Numbered from the stretch's first letter, positions 12,075 through 23,085 are shown. The stretch is 64,000 nucleotides of DNA from Siphonodentalium dalli (GCA_032622095.1 CP136061.1:173545107-173609106), one strand, 5' to 3'. A program made the numbers and translations. The notes: a model not told the origin generated them from the letters alone.

Positions 12075-12995
12075 TGGGGACTGGACTCCTCGTCGGAAGT
12101 AAATTTCGCCGGAATGGACATTTCGCCGAAAGTCATTTTCGACGGAGTGACAGTTCGCCGGAATATTATAATCCCGTAATTAGTCATTAGTGAAGACTGA
12201 TTGACACAGGTATTATAATCCTGCGAACTGCTAATTAGTCATTAGTGAAGACTGTTTGACACAGGTACTATGAAAACAAACTTCGGGCTTCCTTCCTGGC
12301 ACGTGTGATTATTACCATCATTTGTGTTTTACCTGGGACTAATATAACACCTATATTAGTCCCAGGTTTTACCGACAATACTGTTACCTGAGGTGTGTTC
12401 ATATTACAATTCACCCGAAGCCATTCTTCCTTCCTAGCACGTGTGATTATTACCATCATTTGTGTTTTACCGACAATATACTGTTACCTGAGGTGTGTTC
12501 ATATTACATATTACAATTCACCCGAAGCCATTGGTGATCCGAAAAGTAAGTATAGCCTATAGGCCTATGTTGTTTTAGCGGTGGTGATCCGTATAGTAAC
12601 TAGGTTGTTTTAGCGACTTTCATATGGTATATATATCACTGGCGTTACAACATTTACCATATCCACCCAAGATGGATAGAACTACGAATGTTGAGCTGTG
12701 TAGGCTATTGGTTGTCATAAAACTGTGTATGCGCACAATAATGCAATAACTTGCGATAAATGTCAGAATTTTTCAATTGTCCCACAATACACCCACATAT
12801 AAGTAAATTTATTTCGGCGATTTTTTTTAACAGTCGTCTATTCCGGCGAAATGTCTTAAATTACGGCGAATAGTCCCGACCTTCGGTGAAGTTGTCGTCA
12901 GTTTCCGACGAACTGTCCCAAATCTCGGCGAAGTGTCCGGAAAATTGTTGCGGCGAAATATACTTCCGCAAATCGTCACGTCGCAATTAAATCTC
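12075..12995. mobile_element. Probable nested element with TTTCGCCG arrays
   Basis: The left block (12090-12175) reads CGGAAGTAAATTTCGCCGG with further TTTCGCCG words. The right block (12815-12990) is built of CGGCGAA words ending in 'cggcgaaatatacttccgc', the inverted counterpart. Exact ends and target duplication could not be fixed by eye. The interior contains two short tandem duplications (12177-12268 and 12285-12533). Confidence 0.5.
12285..12533. repeat. Tandem duplication, one copy carrying a palindromic insert
   Basis: Two copies of a unit starting 'cttccttcctrgcacgtgtg' and ending 'aattcacccgaagcc' lie back to back. Copy 1 has 40 extra bases, including a perfect 15-bp inverted repeat (12332-12346 with 12352-12366, loop ACACC). 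TTTTACC flanks the extra segment on both sides. Copy 2 lacks it. Confidence 0.8.
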
Positions 12996-13383
12996 GAGAC
13001 AAGACGCATCACAAACGGGAACCTGACACACAAGGCATTAAAGGGATTGTTAATCAGCACTGTAAATATAATTGCTCGAATCAACAAACAAACGTGCTAT
13101 ATTTTAATATGATCATTCAACACACTGTATCCACAGTTTTATTATAAACTCTTCTATCATTACGATATTTTTATCAGAATAGTTTTACTATTATCGTTTA
13201 TATACCCAATATACTGGGGTGCTTCTCACCTAAATGAGGGATTTCCATAACAAGCAATTAGCTACCACGCTGGACAAAACAAGTGTCCACTTAACCGCGG
13301 TGCGGTTTGTGTTTCCACCGCGGCCGAACTGCAACAACATCGCGGCCACACCGGCTAACTGCAGTTAATGGTCCGCGGTCTAA

Positions 13384-13556
13384 TTGCCGTTCGGCCGCGA
13401 TGTAGGCCTATACTTGCCGTTCGACCGCGGTATACTTGCCGTTCGACCGCGGTATACTTGCCGTTCGACCGCGGTATACTTGCCGTTCGACCGCGGTATA
13501 CTTGCCGTTCGACCGCGGTATACTTGCCTTTCGGTCACAGTGTACTTGCCGTTTTT
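13384..13556. repeat. 22-bp minisatellite
   Basis: About seven copies of ATACTTGCCGTTCGACCGCGGT start near 13414, 13436, 13458, 13480, 13502, 13524 and 13546, with a degenerate copy at 13384. Units contain the palindrome CCGCGG. The open frames on both strands here (repeating AVRPRYTC and similar) are consequences of a unit in which none of three frames has a stop, so they are not taken as genes. Upstream (13300-13400) is also rich in CCGCGG words. Confidence 0.95.
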
Positions 13557-13916
13557 AGAATGTGTTGAAAAACACAAAGAGGGCACTATAAATGTGGTTT
13601 GATTGAGCCCATTGTTTAGCCAGACGATCTATTCAGTGTGTTAAATTGGCGATCTGCTACGTCAGGCTACGTCAGGCGACAAGGTGTGATAATCTTATAA
13701 GTATATAGTCGACGTCCTACCGGTATACTAAATTAAATTACACTAATTTAAACTATAATTATTTGGTTTGAAATTACATTGACTACATCCGTCAATGTGG
13801 GTCTCCTTTTGGAATTTACTGCCAGCCAGAATTTTCTTCACAATAAAAAATAAAGAGCGTTTGTGCGTGGTAAGGTATGTTTCGCCCGCGAACATTTTAT
13901 GAACCAAAGGGGCTTG

Positions 13917-15150
13917 TTACATGAGCCGGGACAACTCGGCTAGCCGAGTCAACTCGGTCTGCCAGCCCCAGGACAACTCGGTCGCGCTGTTAAATGAGTC
14001 GAGACAACTCGGTCAACCCAGTCTGGGTGAACGTCGACTCTATATTTGAAATATAGAGTCTGGAGCTTATGTAGCCAAAACCATTTCTATTCAGAGAAGA
14101 GCTTCCCCAAAATGACGTCACGGATTTAAAAAAATACATCGATGATTGACAGGTGTCCCCACGTGTTATTTGTTGTGCTTCGCAATAATAGTAATGGCCT
14201 GTGTCGCGACATCAAATTACAGCAGATAATATTTGTCGTGTGTGCGACTATTCTTTTTCGGGGGATGAACTCGCTGCATCACCCGGAAAGCTGCACCCGA
14301 GAGCAAAAAATAAGGTCGTCATCAAAAATGATGCTTTAGAACTATTTAAAAGCATCAAATTAAGTCATTTCCTCGGTGTTAACTTTCAGATGACTTTTTT
14401 ACGACAAATAATTTGATTTGCAAACCATGGTACAATAAAGTAAATCAAATACACGGACGTGAGTGAGTTCTATTTATATTTATGGGAGGCCAAGTTGGTA
14501 CCATGCGCAGGCCTATCTATCAGGTCTAGCACATCCTTCAAATTAATCCGAATCGTACCGAATATATAATTTCGAAGCCATTGTTTCTGTCTGTTGTATT
14601 TGCAAGCATCGCTTTCGATCGGAGAAATTCCGCTCTGTTACTATATTTAGAGGTGACATTATGGGAGTCTAGCTCCGCCCACTGACACTTGTTTATTAAC
14701 CCATACGGTTTCATTGGACGGAAAATAATTTACGCAATCAATCGGATTACGGAATCCCGAGGACTTGGAAATGAAATATCGATGTTATCCGTCAGACCTT
14801 ATATTCAATGTTGTAATGAATATTTAGGTATGAGTTTACCCAGACTGCGGTCAACCCATCGACGTATATTTTTAATATAGATCGATGGTCAACCGGGACA
14901 ACTCGGTTGACGTGCACAAAACTAGCTGTCAATCACCGAGTCACGGCGTAATGTGGGTGGTCATTAGACGTCACTCACATGACGCGAACATTCTATTGGC
15001 TGACGTCATGAAAGTCACAACGAATCGTGTAACGTTCCATATCTAGCCGGGATGACTCGCTGTTAGCCTATAGACTAAAAATCCTTCCTTCATCTATGCT
15101 GTTACATGGACCAAGTTGTCCCGGCTAACAGAGTTGTCCCGGCTATTCAA
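13917..15150. repeat. Region of CCGGGACAACTCGG motifs in both orientations
   Basis: The motif and variants occur near 13926, 13970, 14007 and 14896 in one orientation and near 15110 and 15132 in the other; GTTACATG flanks it at both 13916 and 15099. This looks like subterminal repeats of a further element of about 1.2 kb, but I could not define exact ends or a target duplication. Confidence 0.5.
14195..14416 (+). CDS. Unrecognised open stretch with a CxxC pair
   Basis: The frame is open from 14195 to a TGA at 14414-14416, with no in-frame ATG. It includes ITADNICRVCDYSFSGDE and later VVIKNDALELFKSIKLSHF. The CRVC pair and the regular codon choice look protein-like, recalling the N-terminal zinc-binding segments of some transposon proteins, but there is no second cysteine pair. 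A TTAACTTTCAG acceptor-like site occurs inside the frame at about 14377-14387. It lies between the inverted CCGGGACAACTCGG blocks, so it may be a remnant of that element's own protein. The family is not established. Confidence 0.25.
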   Translation, partial: WPVSRHQITADNICRVCDYSFSGDELAASPGKLHPRAKNKVVIKNDALELFKSIKLSHFLGVNFQMTFLRQII

Positions 15151-15505
15151 TTCAATTAAGTTTATTCTGGTCGTCAATTATAGACATTACAGAAGAGTTG
15201 TATACATAAATACAATATATATGATTTCGGGAGTTAAATAGAGCGGCTAATTATAAGTGTTTGGTCTCTGATAGAAGTCGGGTTTCAGATATTTTATTCT
15301 TAGTTTGCCAAGTTCCCTACAATTCAGTACCATGTGGTATTCATCGCCGATTTCGAGATTACAGAGAGTGCAGATTCTGTCCGAATAATCCGTAGGCCTA
15401 TTCGTCCAAGCGCCGAGTTCTTTTTGGCAGTTTGTGGTTTCTGTGCGGAAAGCTAAATTATTGTGAACTGCTCTATTATCATCAGGGGGTATAGGTAATT
15501 CTCTC
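15145..15505 (-). pseudogene. 3' fragment of a non-LTR retrotransposon
   Basis: On the minus strand, 15505 to 15247 reads about 85 codons to a TAG stop. It contains DRICTLCNLEIGDEYH and an N-C four residues further on, a C-x2-C-x8-H-x4-C knuckle found downstream of the reverse transcriptase in several invertebrate LINE families. The preceding residues LAFRTETTNCQKELGAW fit the usual 'FR..NH.L..E.GRW' pattern in degraded form. A frame change near 15500 breaks the upstream reading. The 3' tail, 'accagaataaacttaattgaattgaat' in two parts ending near 15145, matches the tail of the copy at 46316. Only the 3' end is present, as expected from 5' truncation. Confidence 0.75.
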
Positions 15506-17499
15506 GTTCAAATTTGACTTTATAATCCTGCAAAATGCGAATCTGCTTGTACAGCGTAAACCGGCACCCAGCGCGCGGTGTATTATGGGAATTGGTGAAA
15601 TCGAGCATTGTTGACCACCATTCTTGAATGTGTGTTCAAATCTTTTCAATAGTTACTATAAAGACAAAGTCGCGGGGCATCGTGCCAGTGGACTTTTGAT
15701 TAAACTTGAATGAGAATATCGCCGAGAAAGTGACATACAATCATGTTCACTCAAACAACGGTATACGATGTAGCAAATCATGTTCATTGCTACACAGTCC
15801 TCGTGCTGACGTAATTCGCTGCACCTGGCATTTGAGAGATACAGATGCGCGCAAAAATAACGGCGATTAACAAGTTCCCAATCAGGGGTTTTATTCACTT
15901 TTTTGTGGCAATGTTCGTAAGATTACTACTGTAAATGGGCATATAATAGGTTTACCTCTTAATGATATAAATATATGAATAATATTATATAGGTCATCAA
16001 CTGCATGACCACATTGGTAATATTTATTGTCTTGTCAAAGTTACCCAAGTGTGTCAGTGTATGACCTGCTTATACTGAGATTTGTACTGAATTTCTGCCC
16101 ATGCCGTTTCTGACGGAATTATTAATTGAAGGTCACATTAATTTTCGCAGTTGAATTCACACAACATGTCCAGAAAAAAAGTGGTCGGATTAATTTGAAT
16201 GGACATGTCTTCCAATGCAAATCGCCTGAGTAAACGTTACAGTTGCAAATATAGTTGGGTGTGACTTAATAATGCAGTATTGGGAACAATACGTATTTAT
16301 CTGGCTGAAGATACATTTATAGAATGTTGGTCTATTTTTCAATTTAAAAAAAATCAAGTGTAGCCGTATTAAAGAAAACAACATTCATTTACAGCTACTT
16401 ATAACTAGTAGCCCACATAGGCCTATGCACGTGTACGCTTGTCAGTTAAATATGACTGCTTCGCGTATAACCTTTGCGCTGGAGATTTGTATCGAAATTT
16501 CCTGCGCTCTTTTAATTTTTACTATCCATCAGGATTCATGAACAAACTACGGAACGCTCTTTATTAAATTGTTAGGAGTAAAGCCGAATTAAAGCCGGGA
16601 CCTAATGTATCTAAAATGTAATATGCAAATAAGTGTTTCGGAATATAAAAAAAATATGTCATTCTATGGCGATAACTAGATTCGAAAATTGGCAGTATTA
16701 TATACTATTACGACTGTATTATGTTCCCCTACTTGCGAAAAGTTGGGGGGGGGGGTCCACAATAGGCAACATATATCATATATTTAAGTGAAATATAAAG
16801 GATGCATGCAGTCACACCTCATCGCATATTCTGGTCGTTAGCTAACGAAAACGGAATCCACAAAAGACATGCACTTTGCATGGGCAGAGCTCGATTTAAC
16901 CAATCAGTGGTAACTCCATTCAGACTGAGATAGAGGCCGGGTGGGAACAATACCTGAAATACTATGATTGACGTCGGTGTTTGTTTGTTGTCTAACCAAT
17001 CGCAATGCGACTATTAATGAAAGAAGTCAGTAGGCCTACACGCATTGCACGGACTTCAATGGGGAGGACAGTGTTGACATTGCAAACAGTGTCAAACTGA
17101 CATCATTGCTATAATTAACTAGGTCAGCCGTGAACTAGTCCAGTGTCATGGAACTTGTTATACATGTAGCGATAATTGCGCACTCTCGTGTCAAATATAT
17201 ATGAGTACATGTCAGGAGGTTTATATAGGGTACCGGTACTCACTCCCTGCATGCCATATATATACATGATTCGTGCTTGTGAATTAAAACACGTTTTGAC
17301 TATATAGCTGTGGCAATGAATGCTTGATGAAGCCATACCAAGATTCGTCAAAGAAAAGTGTTTTAATTGCTGTATTGTTTTTATTAAGTTAATAAACACT
17401 GTAAACCTAATAAATAAACGAACCCAATAGCAATAGACCTATATACTCTAGTATGCGGGGATGTTTACGATTTTACCGGCCCGATCGACACCCATGAAT
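15506..17499. other. Interior of the 6.1 kb element without recognisable gene
   Basis: AT-rich sequence. Short open frames on the minus strand (15656-15898; 17124-17399) show no domain. The block at 16190-16310 matches 4795-4905, which points to shared ancestry with the GGGACC elements. A poly-G run lies at 16744-16755. Confidence 0.4.
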
Positions 17500-18020
17500 A
17501 TATTCCGCAAATTTTCCGGAACGAGGTCCGCATGCATTCAAATTCCGATAACGTTAGGGTGAATTCCGCAATTATTTCCGCAAATTCCGAAAGAGGAAAC
17601 TAAAATTCCGATAACGTTGGGGTGAATTCCGAAAGAGGAAACTAAAATTCCGATAACGTTGGGTTGAATTCCGCAATTATTTCCGCAAATTCCGAAAACG
17701 TCGGACGTATTCCGAAAAAAATCCGCAAACGTCGTCTTCTTTTCCGCAAACCTTAGCGCTATTTTCCGAAAGAAGGAACGTAATTACCGAAAAATTTCCG
17801 CAAACAGTTTTCCGCAAAGTGTTCATAACGTCATTTGTTTTCGGAAAATACTTTCGGAATTCCGCAAAGACTTTTGAGACGCTCCCTAAAGGCAGACAAT
17901 CCGATCAGGTGGTCCCCGTATAATCAGATTCCAACAACAACAACAATAACAACAACAACATTTTTCAAAAGACGCTTTAGTTATTAAAATCAACTAATTG
18001 CAAAAAATAATGCCAAATAC

Positions 18021-18109
18021 ATGCAATTATGGATGCATTTTAATATCTTTTCAGAAAGGTCCATTAAGATCATTGAATCCTCCATTGACCCTTCCATACC
18101 CGCATACAT
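18021..18109 (-). CDS. Exon-like stretch inside the 8.7 kb element
   Basis: It follows a strong acceptor (TTATTGTCATTTCAG before 18109) and reads MYAGMEGSMEDSMILMDLSE and nine more codons to a possible donor (CAT|GTATTT). The start phase would fit the exon at 24290-24505, but the end phase (2) does not fit 10093-10263. Because it lies within 10805-19526, it may be cargo of that element or part of its own gene. It could also be chance. Confidence 0.2.
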
Positions 18110-18212
18110 CTGAAATGACAATAATGAAATAATAAGCGCAAGATAATCAGGTATAATTGTGGGTAGAGTGTCTTCATTGCGGGTGGGCAATATTGGGCAA
18201 ATCAATTTGCAA

Positions 18213-18309
18213 TACAGGGGTCCAGGAATTTTTTTGTTTTAATTTATCATATTATTTTCTCAAAATACTATAATAAATTAAAAACATATATATTCCCGGA
18301 CCCCTGTGA
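18213..18309. repeat. Small foldback element
   Basis: CAGGGGTCCAGGAA at the left pairs with TTCCCGGACCCCTG at the right around an AT-rich centre of about 65 bp. The size and structure are those of a foldback or MITE. No clear target duplication was found. Confidence 0.6.
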
Positions 18310-19470
18310 TTTGCACTCCACCAGGAGTTGAAAGACATTTATATTTACAACATATATTTCAGATACTTTCAAATATATGGGGGTATATCGTTGGAGTTCC
18401 AACCAGTTACAAACCTGTTTCAGGTAACAGTCAGAATATTCAAGCTCAAGTGTGTGCAAAAGGAAAGTCTTAAGTTGAGATAAAAATGTGCTCCAAAGGG
18501 GATACAGTTGGAAATTCGAAGTTTGACACCCACCCAAACCAAGACCCTCTAGTCACGTCCCTGACACTCCCAATCCTGCATCAAGGTGTGAGCTTTCACT
18601 GAAGCAACATAGCGATACCAGTTCAACGTATTCCCAACTAAAATAAATGTCTAATAATCATAATTACGAAGCCATATCACCACTATACATATGGTGTTAT
18701 GGTTCTTCGAAGAATGCACTGCAAATGATATGAATATAATTATTATATTATAGTAATTATATATACTAATGTCTAATTATCGTAATTACATTCGTATCAT
18801 TTGTATTACATTCTTAATTGTCATAATTACATTCGTATTCGGATATTTATGCTGTAAATGATATATAATATATTAAATTACAACATAAAACACAAGCTAA
18901 TTGAAGAAAATGACTCTGAGGAAAGCACACACCACCTTCTGTAGTTTTCGGTTGTCAGAATGTTGATTATCCTGCCAAAATAAGCCAATTACGATTCCAT
19001 GACACCTACGCACTGGCGCTTTATTTCATCACAAGCGCACACGATGTGTAACCTGTTATCGCAATGGCACTGGGGCTTTTTGTCATGATTTGAAAGCTTT
19101 CTGGCATTGTTTTAAATGAGCAGAATACATCGACACTGATTGGGGATTACTAGATGACGTATTAGCTTTATTGTTCAATATTGTTCACGCTCAAATAAGC
19201 TTTTAAATACGGTCTATTCACCCGGTTACTTTCGGTAGTTTCCCATAGTAAATGCACAGGGAATACTTTTCAGCAATGCTAAACTGGGAAAAGGAGGGTA
19301 TTGTGAGCAAAGATGTGACAAAACGTCCCTGATTTTGTTATAAATGTTATCGTAGAAGGGAGCAGCAGTGGAAATTCTTTTCTATTCCTTACCTTCAATC
19401 TGTGTTCTTTGAATGTTGTAAATAAAATAACTTCTTCTGACCGGATGCGCATTGGAGCTTTGCTCATGCG
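18310..19470. other. Interior of the 8.7 kb element without recognisable gene
   Basis: Diverged dispersed-repeat sequence near 18500-18570 (also at 28490-28680, inverted), then AT-rich imperfect palindromes around TAATTATCGTAATTAC (18650-18850). GCACTGGNGCTTT words at 19015, 19069 and 19450 are subterminal repeats of the element. Confidence 0.4.
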
Positions 19471-19526
19471 CACTGGAGCTTTTATCACAAGCGAACCGCT
19501 TCCCATGGAGCAGCTTACCCCCAGTG

Positions 19527-20075
19527 ACTATTGGAACAATGAATTATGCTATTCGTGGGGTCCACACCCCTTCCAATCATCAAAAATTCGATTTTACAAA
19601 ACGCGGAATAAGATTTCAAAAAAGATCCCCAAGATTCTAATCATATTTCATCAAGAAGTGGGAAGAACTCTGCAATGTAAGTGATGCATTATATATCTTA
19701 TTGATATTCTAACTCAATGGTACCAAAATATGGAAAATGGTAATTATTATCCCAGCGTGCCATGCAACCGATTACAAATGTGGTGATGCACCCAATTGAC
19801 TATGCTGTCTTATATAGCTTGAGTACTAACATTTCTGATGCACCTTGGGTATTTGTCACTATTGTAACCACTGAAATTACCAGAATTAGTCGAAATTTTC
19901 TGTCACAAACCTGATATCAAAATCGGCAAAAAATCGCTGTTCAGGTTTGAGCCATTTTTTAAAAGTAAAATGGAACTATGTTTGGTATCATTGTTTTGAT
20001 ATGTGCTAAATGTGTCACACTGAGTTGTTTTAGACAAAATTACTCAAGATGGCTTCCAAAATGGCAACCAAATTT
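19527..20075 (+). repeat. Right part of the dispersed repeat split by the 8.7 kb element
   Basis: From ACTATT (19527) this matches, in reverse complement, about 53090-52560, ending with 'actcaagatggcttccaaaa'. With 10599-10804 it reconstitutes the uninterrupted copy at 52451-53290. The 92-codon open frame crossing 19409-19684 spans the insertion junction and is not a gene. Confidence 0.8.
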
Positions 20076-20141
20076 GGTAAACATTATTATATACATATAC
20101 ATATGTGCATATATGTGGTGTATATGTATACATAATCAATT

Positions 20142-20993
20142 GTGACTCACATGCTACTTAGTCAACTAAATGTTCTATTCTGGTTGTCCCGGTACCCTGC
20201 GAGTCATGACAAGTTCATTTTGAGGAATGCAATATGGATTTTGCCAAAAGCTTCCTTGTTTTTGAACGGAAATGGGCAGAACGTTGAAACGGGACTGAGA
20301 GAGATCATATTATGTGGCTATTCTGGCCCATTAGCATCAACATTGATGAATTTAATACAGTGTGTATGTCTGTTGACTGTATGGTGATAGGCGAGGTGAG
20401 TAGGTATACATGGAGTTTTTGTATTCATGAATGATGTGAATAGTTATACAATGTGTGACTATATGGTCGTGGATGGGGTGTCCATAGTGAGATGTAAAGG
20501 TATATAAGGAGTAGCTATATGGTGGTGTGTTAGGTGAATATGTTTGCAGTGAGTGGCTGTCATTGAAGTGGCTGTCATTGAAGTGGTGTATGGCCATAAC
20601 GAGAGCAGCTACACTGTCCTGTATGTATATATGGAGTGAATGTGTGGTCAGGGGTGGGCTGTATATATGTACATTGGGTGGCTGTATTGTCATGGGTGGG
20701 TGTATATGTATACATATGTTGGATGTATGGTAATGGATGGGTGTATGTATAAATAGGGTGTGGTTGTATGGTTATGGGCAATGTGTACATTGGAATGACT
20801 GCACGGTCATTGTTGAAGTGTATGTGCATACCTGGAGTACATTTTGATGGCCATTGGCGGCTAGTGTATATAGAGAGTGACCTCATGGTGATGGTGGGAT
20901 GTATATGTTTATAATTACGGCCTATTGTATTGTCAATGGTGGTGTGTACACGCATAGAGTGAATAGCTGAATACTCATGGAGAGGGTGTATAT
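20142..20993. repeat. Degenerate minisatellite of GTGGCTGTATGGTCATGG units
   Basis: Units of roughly 55-60 bp contain 'tgactgtatggtcatgggtg' and 'gtgtatatgtatacat' with much variation. The array continues at 22410-23085 and was split by the element at 21002-22401. The 213-codon minus-strand open frame (20575-21216), rich in His, Tyr and Thr, is the antisense reading of this array run into the element's end. Confidence 0.85.
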
Positions 20994-21001
20994 ATATACA
21001 G

Positions 21002-22401
21002 TAGGGTCCTGCGAATTGGAGATTTTGATCGAATATCGAATCGAGTCTTCGTAATCGAATCGAATATCGAATCGAATCATACTTGTGTGTAGCATTCTCA
21101 ATTAGGCATTTAATGTCAATGATTAGACGATTTGAAAAACGTTCTATGAACTTCCATGAAATTCCATCATAACTTGTGTGGCAATAAACCGTTGTCCCCG
21201 ATACTATTAACTTCAATTGAGAGAAAAAAAACAGATTAAAACGTCCATGCGGTCGTAATGACGATTAGATATATAACCACTAAACGGATTATCGGAATTA
21301 AAATCACGCGCAATTTGTAGAGTTTGCATGTACATGCACAATTGCAAATCGACACTCGGAAACACCCGTTTTTATAAACTTAAGATGCAACAACAGTCGC
21401 GGGTAGCCTGTTTATGTAGTGCTGGATGCTTAGATGTCTTGTTGTCCCAGACGCTTACGATTTATATACCTTGTTGCATTTATCACATGTGTAAGTTTCT
21501 GCACTACATGCAGCTTTTATCATGTTTAAAATAAACATGAATAACGGACGACAAATTGTCAAGTTTCAAGGAACGCTCCGAAACTGAAAGTCAACTTCAA
21601 AAGAAAACACCGCCACACGCACTCGACGCCGGGAGCACGTGTTGTTTACATTATCGGCGATATTACGGAACGAATGTCGACCGCGACGAATGCATGCGGA
21701 GGATGGGAAAGTTACATTTATGTTATTGTTAAATACACTTATTAAGTAACTTCATTTGGTCGTAACATATATCAACATACCATGCATAAAATCATCTGGC
21801 CAATATTGATTTGCAATCATACTTCTTTCGAACGACGAATCACTAGAAAATGGGTTAGCGGACAATAGCGGTGTACTCCATTGGTACCTCGTGTGCGCGG
21901 TTTTAGACAAAACGGGAAAAGCCGCGTGCAGCGATCTGAATAAAGTGATGTTTTTGTTGCACAATTTGAAAAAGTAGAATTACACCACAAAACTAGATCG
22001 AGATATCAAGGTAACTCGAGTAATGACCAATCTGGACAATGCTTTTAAGCATCTCATCGCTATTATAATTTACGCGTGTCGTCGGTCCATCGGTGATGTC
22101 TGAGCTTTTGGCTACCATGTTCAAAGCTAGAATTCAGATGTATTTAGTCGTCCTATAGTGGCTAATTACTGGCTATACTTAGGCTATATTAAACATTCGC
22201 GATGTACAATAAGAATTATAAGGTGAATATATTCATAATTTTCGGGAATTATATGGCACAGAACCAGCGAAGATCGACGTGTGTACTTGTCCGTAAACTA
22301 CTTACTTTTTTGTTAGTGTATATTAGAAATTTCGAGTTGGAAATTTCGAATCAAATTTGACTTTCGAATCGAATCTCGAATCGAATATTCGCCGGACCCT
22401 A
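21002..22401. mobile_element. 1.4 kb hAT-like element
   Basis: The left end reads TAGGGTCCTGCGAAT, and the right end read inward is TAGGGTCCGGCGAAT. The flanks are ATATACAG (20994-21001) and GTATACAG (22402-22409), an 8-bp duplication with one difference. Subterminal arrays of TCGAATCGAATATCGAAT lie inside both ends (21028-21080; 22330-22392). TAGGG ends with an 8-bp duplication are typical of hAT. There is no transposase; the small open frames show no domain. Confidence 0.8.
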
Positions 22402-22409
22402 GTATACAG

Positions 22410-23085
22410 CAAGTGGCTGAATTGTCACGATTGAGCTGTTTATGCAAGTCTGAAGTGTACGAATGGCCGTGCGTGCAGGGTATTGATATATCTAGAAGGG
22501 CTGTATGGTCATTAATGAGGTATATATATATATACCTGGAGTGACGCTGTGGTCATTGGTGAGGTGTATATGTATATCATGAGTGACTACATGGCCATGA
22601 CACGGCCAGTATGTACACAGGTATATAGGGATTGACAGTAGGGCAAAATTAATGGTGGGGTGAATTGATATAAAAGGAGTGACTATGATCACGAATGTGG
22701 TTTATGCGTATACAGCAAGAGGCTGAATTGTCATGGGTGAGGTGTATATGCAAGTCTGGAATGTATGAATGGACGTATGCGCGGTACGAGACATTGATAT
22801 ATCTAGATATATATGTAAGGCCATTGGTGAGGTCTATATCTATATACCTGGAGTGACTCATATTGTTTTGGGTTGGGTGTATATGTATATCTTGAGTGGC
22901 TATATGGCCACGGATGTCGCAAATATGTATATATACAGGGAGTGAGACTGTATGACCACTGGTGAGGCAAATAGGTTTACAAGAAGTGATGTATAATCAT
23001 GGATGTAGCAAACAGGTATGGAGTGACTGTATGGTCATCGGTGAGGTGTATATGTATATCTTTAGTGGCTGTATATCTATGCATG
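22410..23085. repeat. Degenerate minisatellite, continued
   Basis: The same units as 20142-20993 ('gagtgactgtatggtcattg', 'gaggtgtatatgtatat'). TATATA and GTATAC runs are frequent. Confidence 0.8.

Larger units (their letters stand above)
11764..17886. mobile_element. 6.1 kb TA/TWA-flanked element with TTCCGCAAA arrays, nested
   Basis: Both ends read inward GGGAGCGTCTCAAAAG followed by TCTTTGCGGAAT, at least 28 bp identical. The flanks are TTA on the left and TAA on the right, so TA is certain and a 3-bp TWA duplication with one change is possible. Long arrays of TTCCGCAAA and TTACCGAAACGTT words fill 11780-12060 and 17500-17880 in opposite orientation. A block at 16190-16310 matches 4795-4905 of the GGGACC element, linking the two families. 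The interior carries a nested element (12075-12995), a 22-bp minisatellite, a retrotransposon fragment and an unrecognised open frame, but no transposase. Confidence 0.8.
10805..19526. mobile_element. 8.7 kb element with 57-bp terminal inverted repeats
   Basis: The left end reads CACTGGGGGTAAGCTGCTCC, and the right end gives the same sequence on the other strand. The match extends about 57 bp with two differences, ending ...AAAAGCTCCAGTGC. The flanks carry ACTATT at 10799-10804 and 19527-19532, a 6-bp target duplication. The GCTCCAGTGCGCA word recurs inside both ends (about 11305; 19015-19085; 19450-19480). Removing 11764-17886 leaves about 2.6 kb, with no transposase that I can recognise. 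A splice-flanked open stretch lies at 18021-18109. The superfamily is not settled; 6-bp duplications are known in a few DNA transposon groups such as IS3EU and Dada. Confidence 0.85.

Noticed and set aside
13368-13602. Arg/Val/Tyr repeat proteins on both strands
   Set aside because: Readings of the 22-bp minisatellite.
15656-15898. Minus-strand 80-codon frame with several cysteines
   Set aside because: Inside a nested element, no recognised spacing of cysteines, and no splice sites apart from an internal GTATGT.
20575-21216. Longest minus-strand open frame, 213 codons, rich in His/Tyr/Thr
   Set aside because: It is the antisense of a degenerate minisatellite and runs into the terminal repeat of the element at 21002; no domain.
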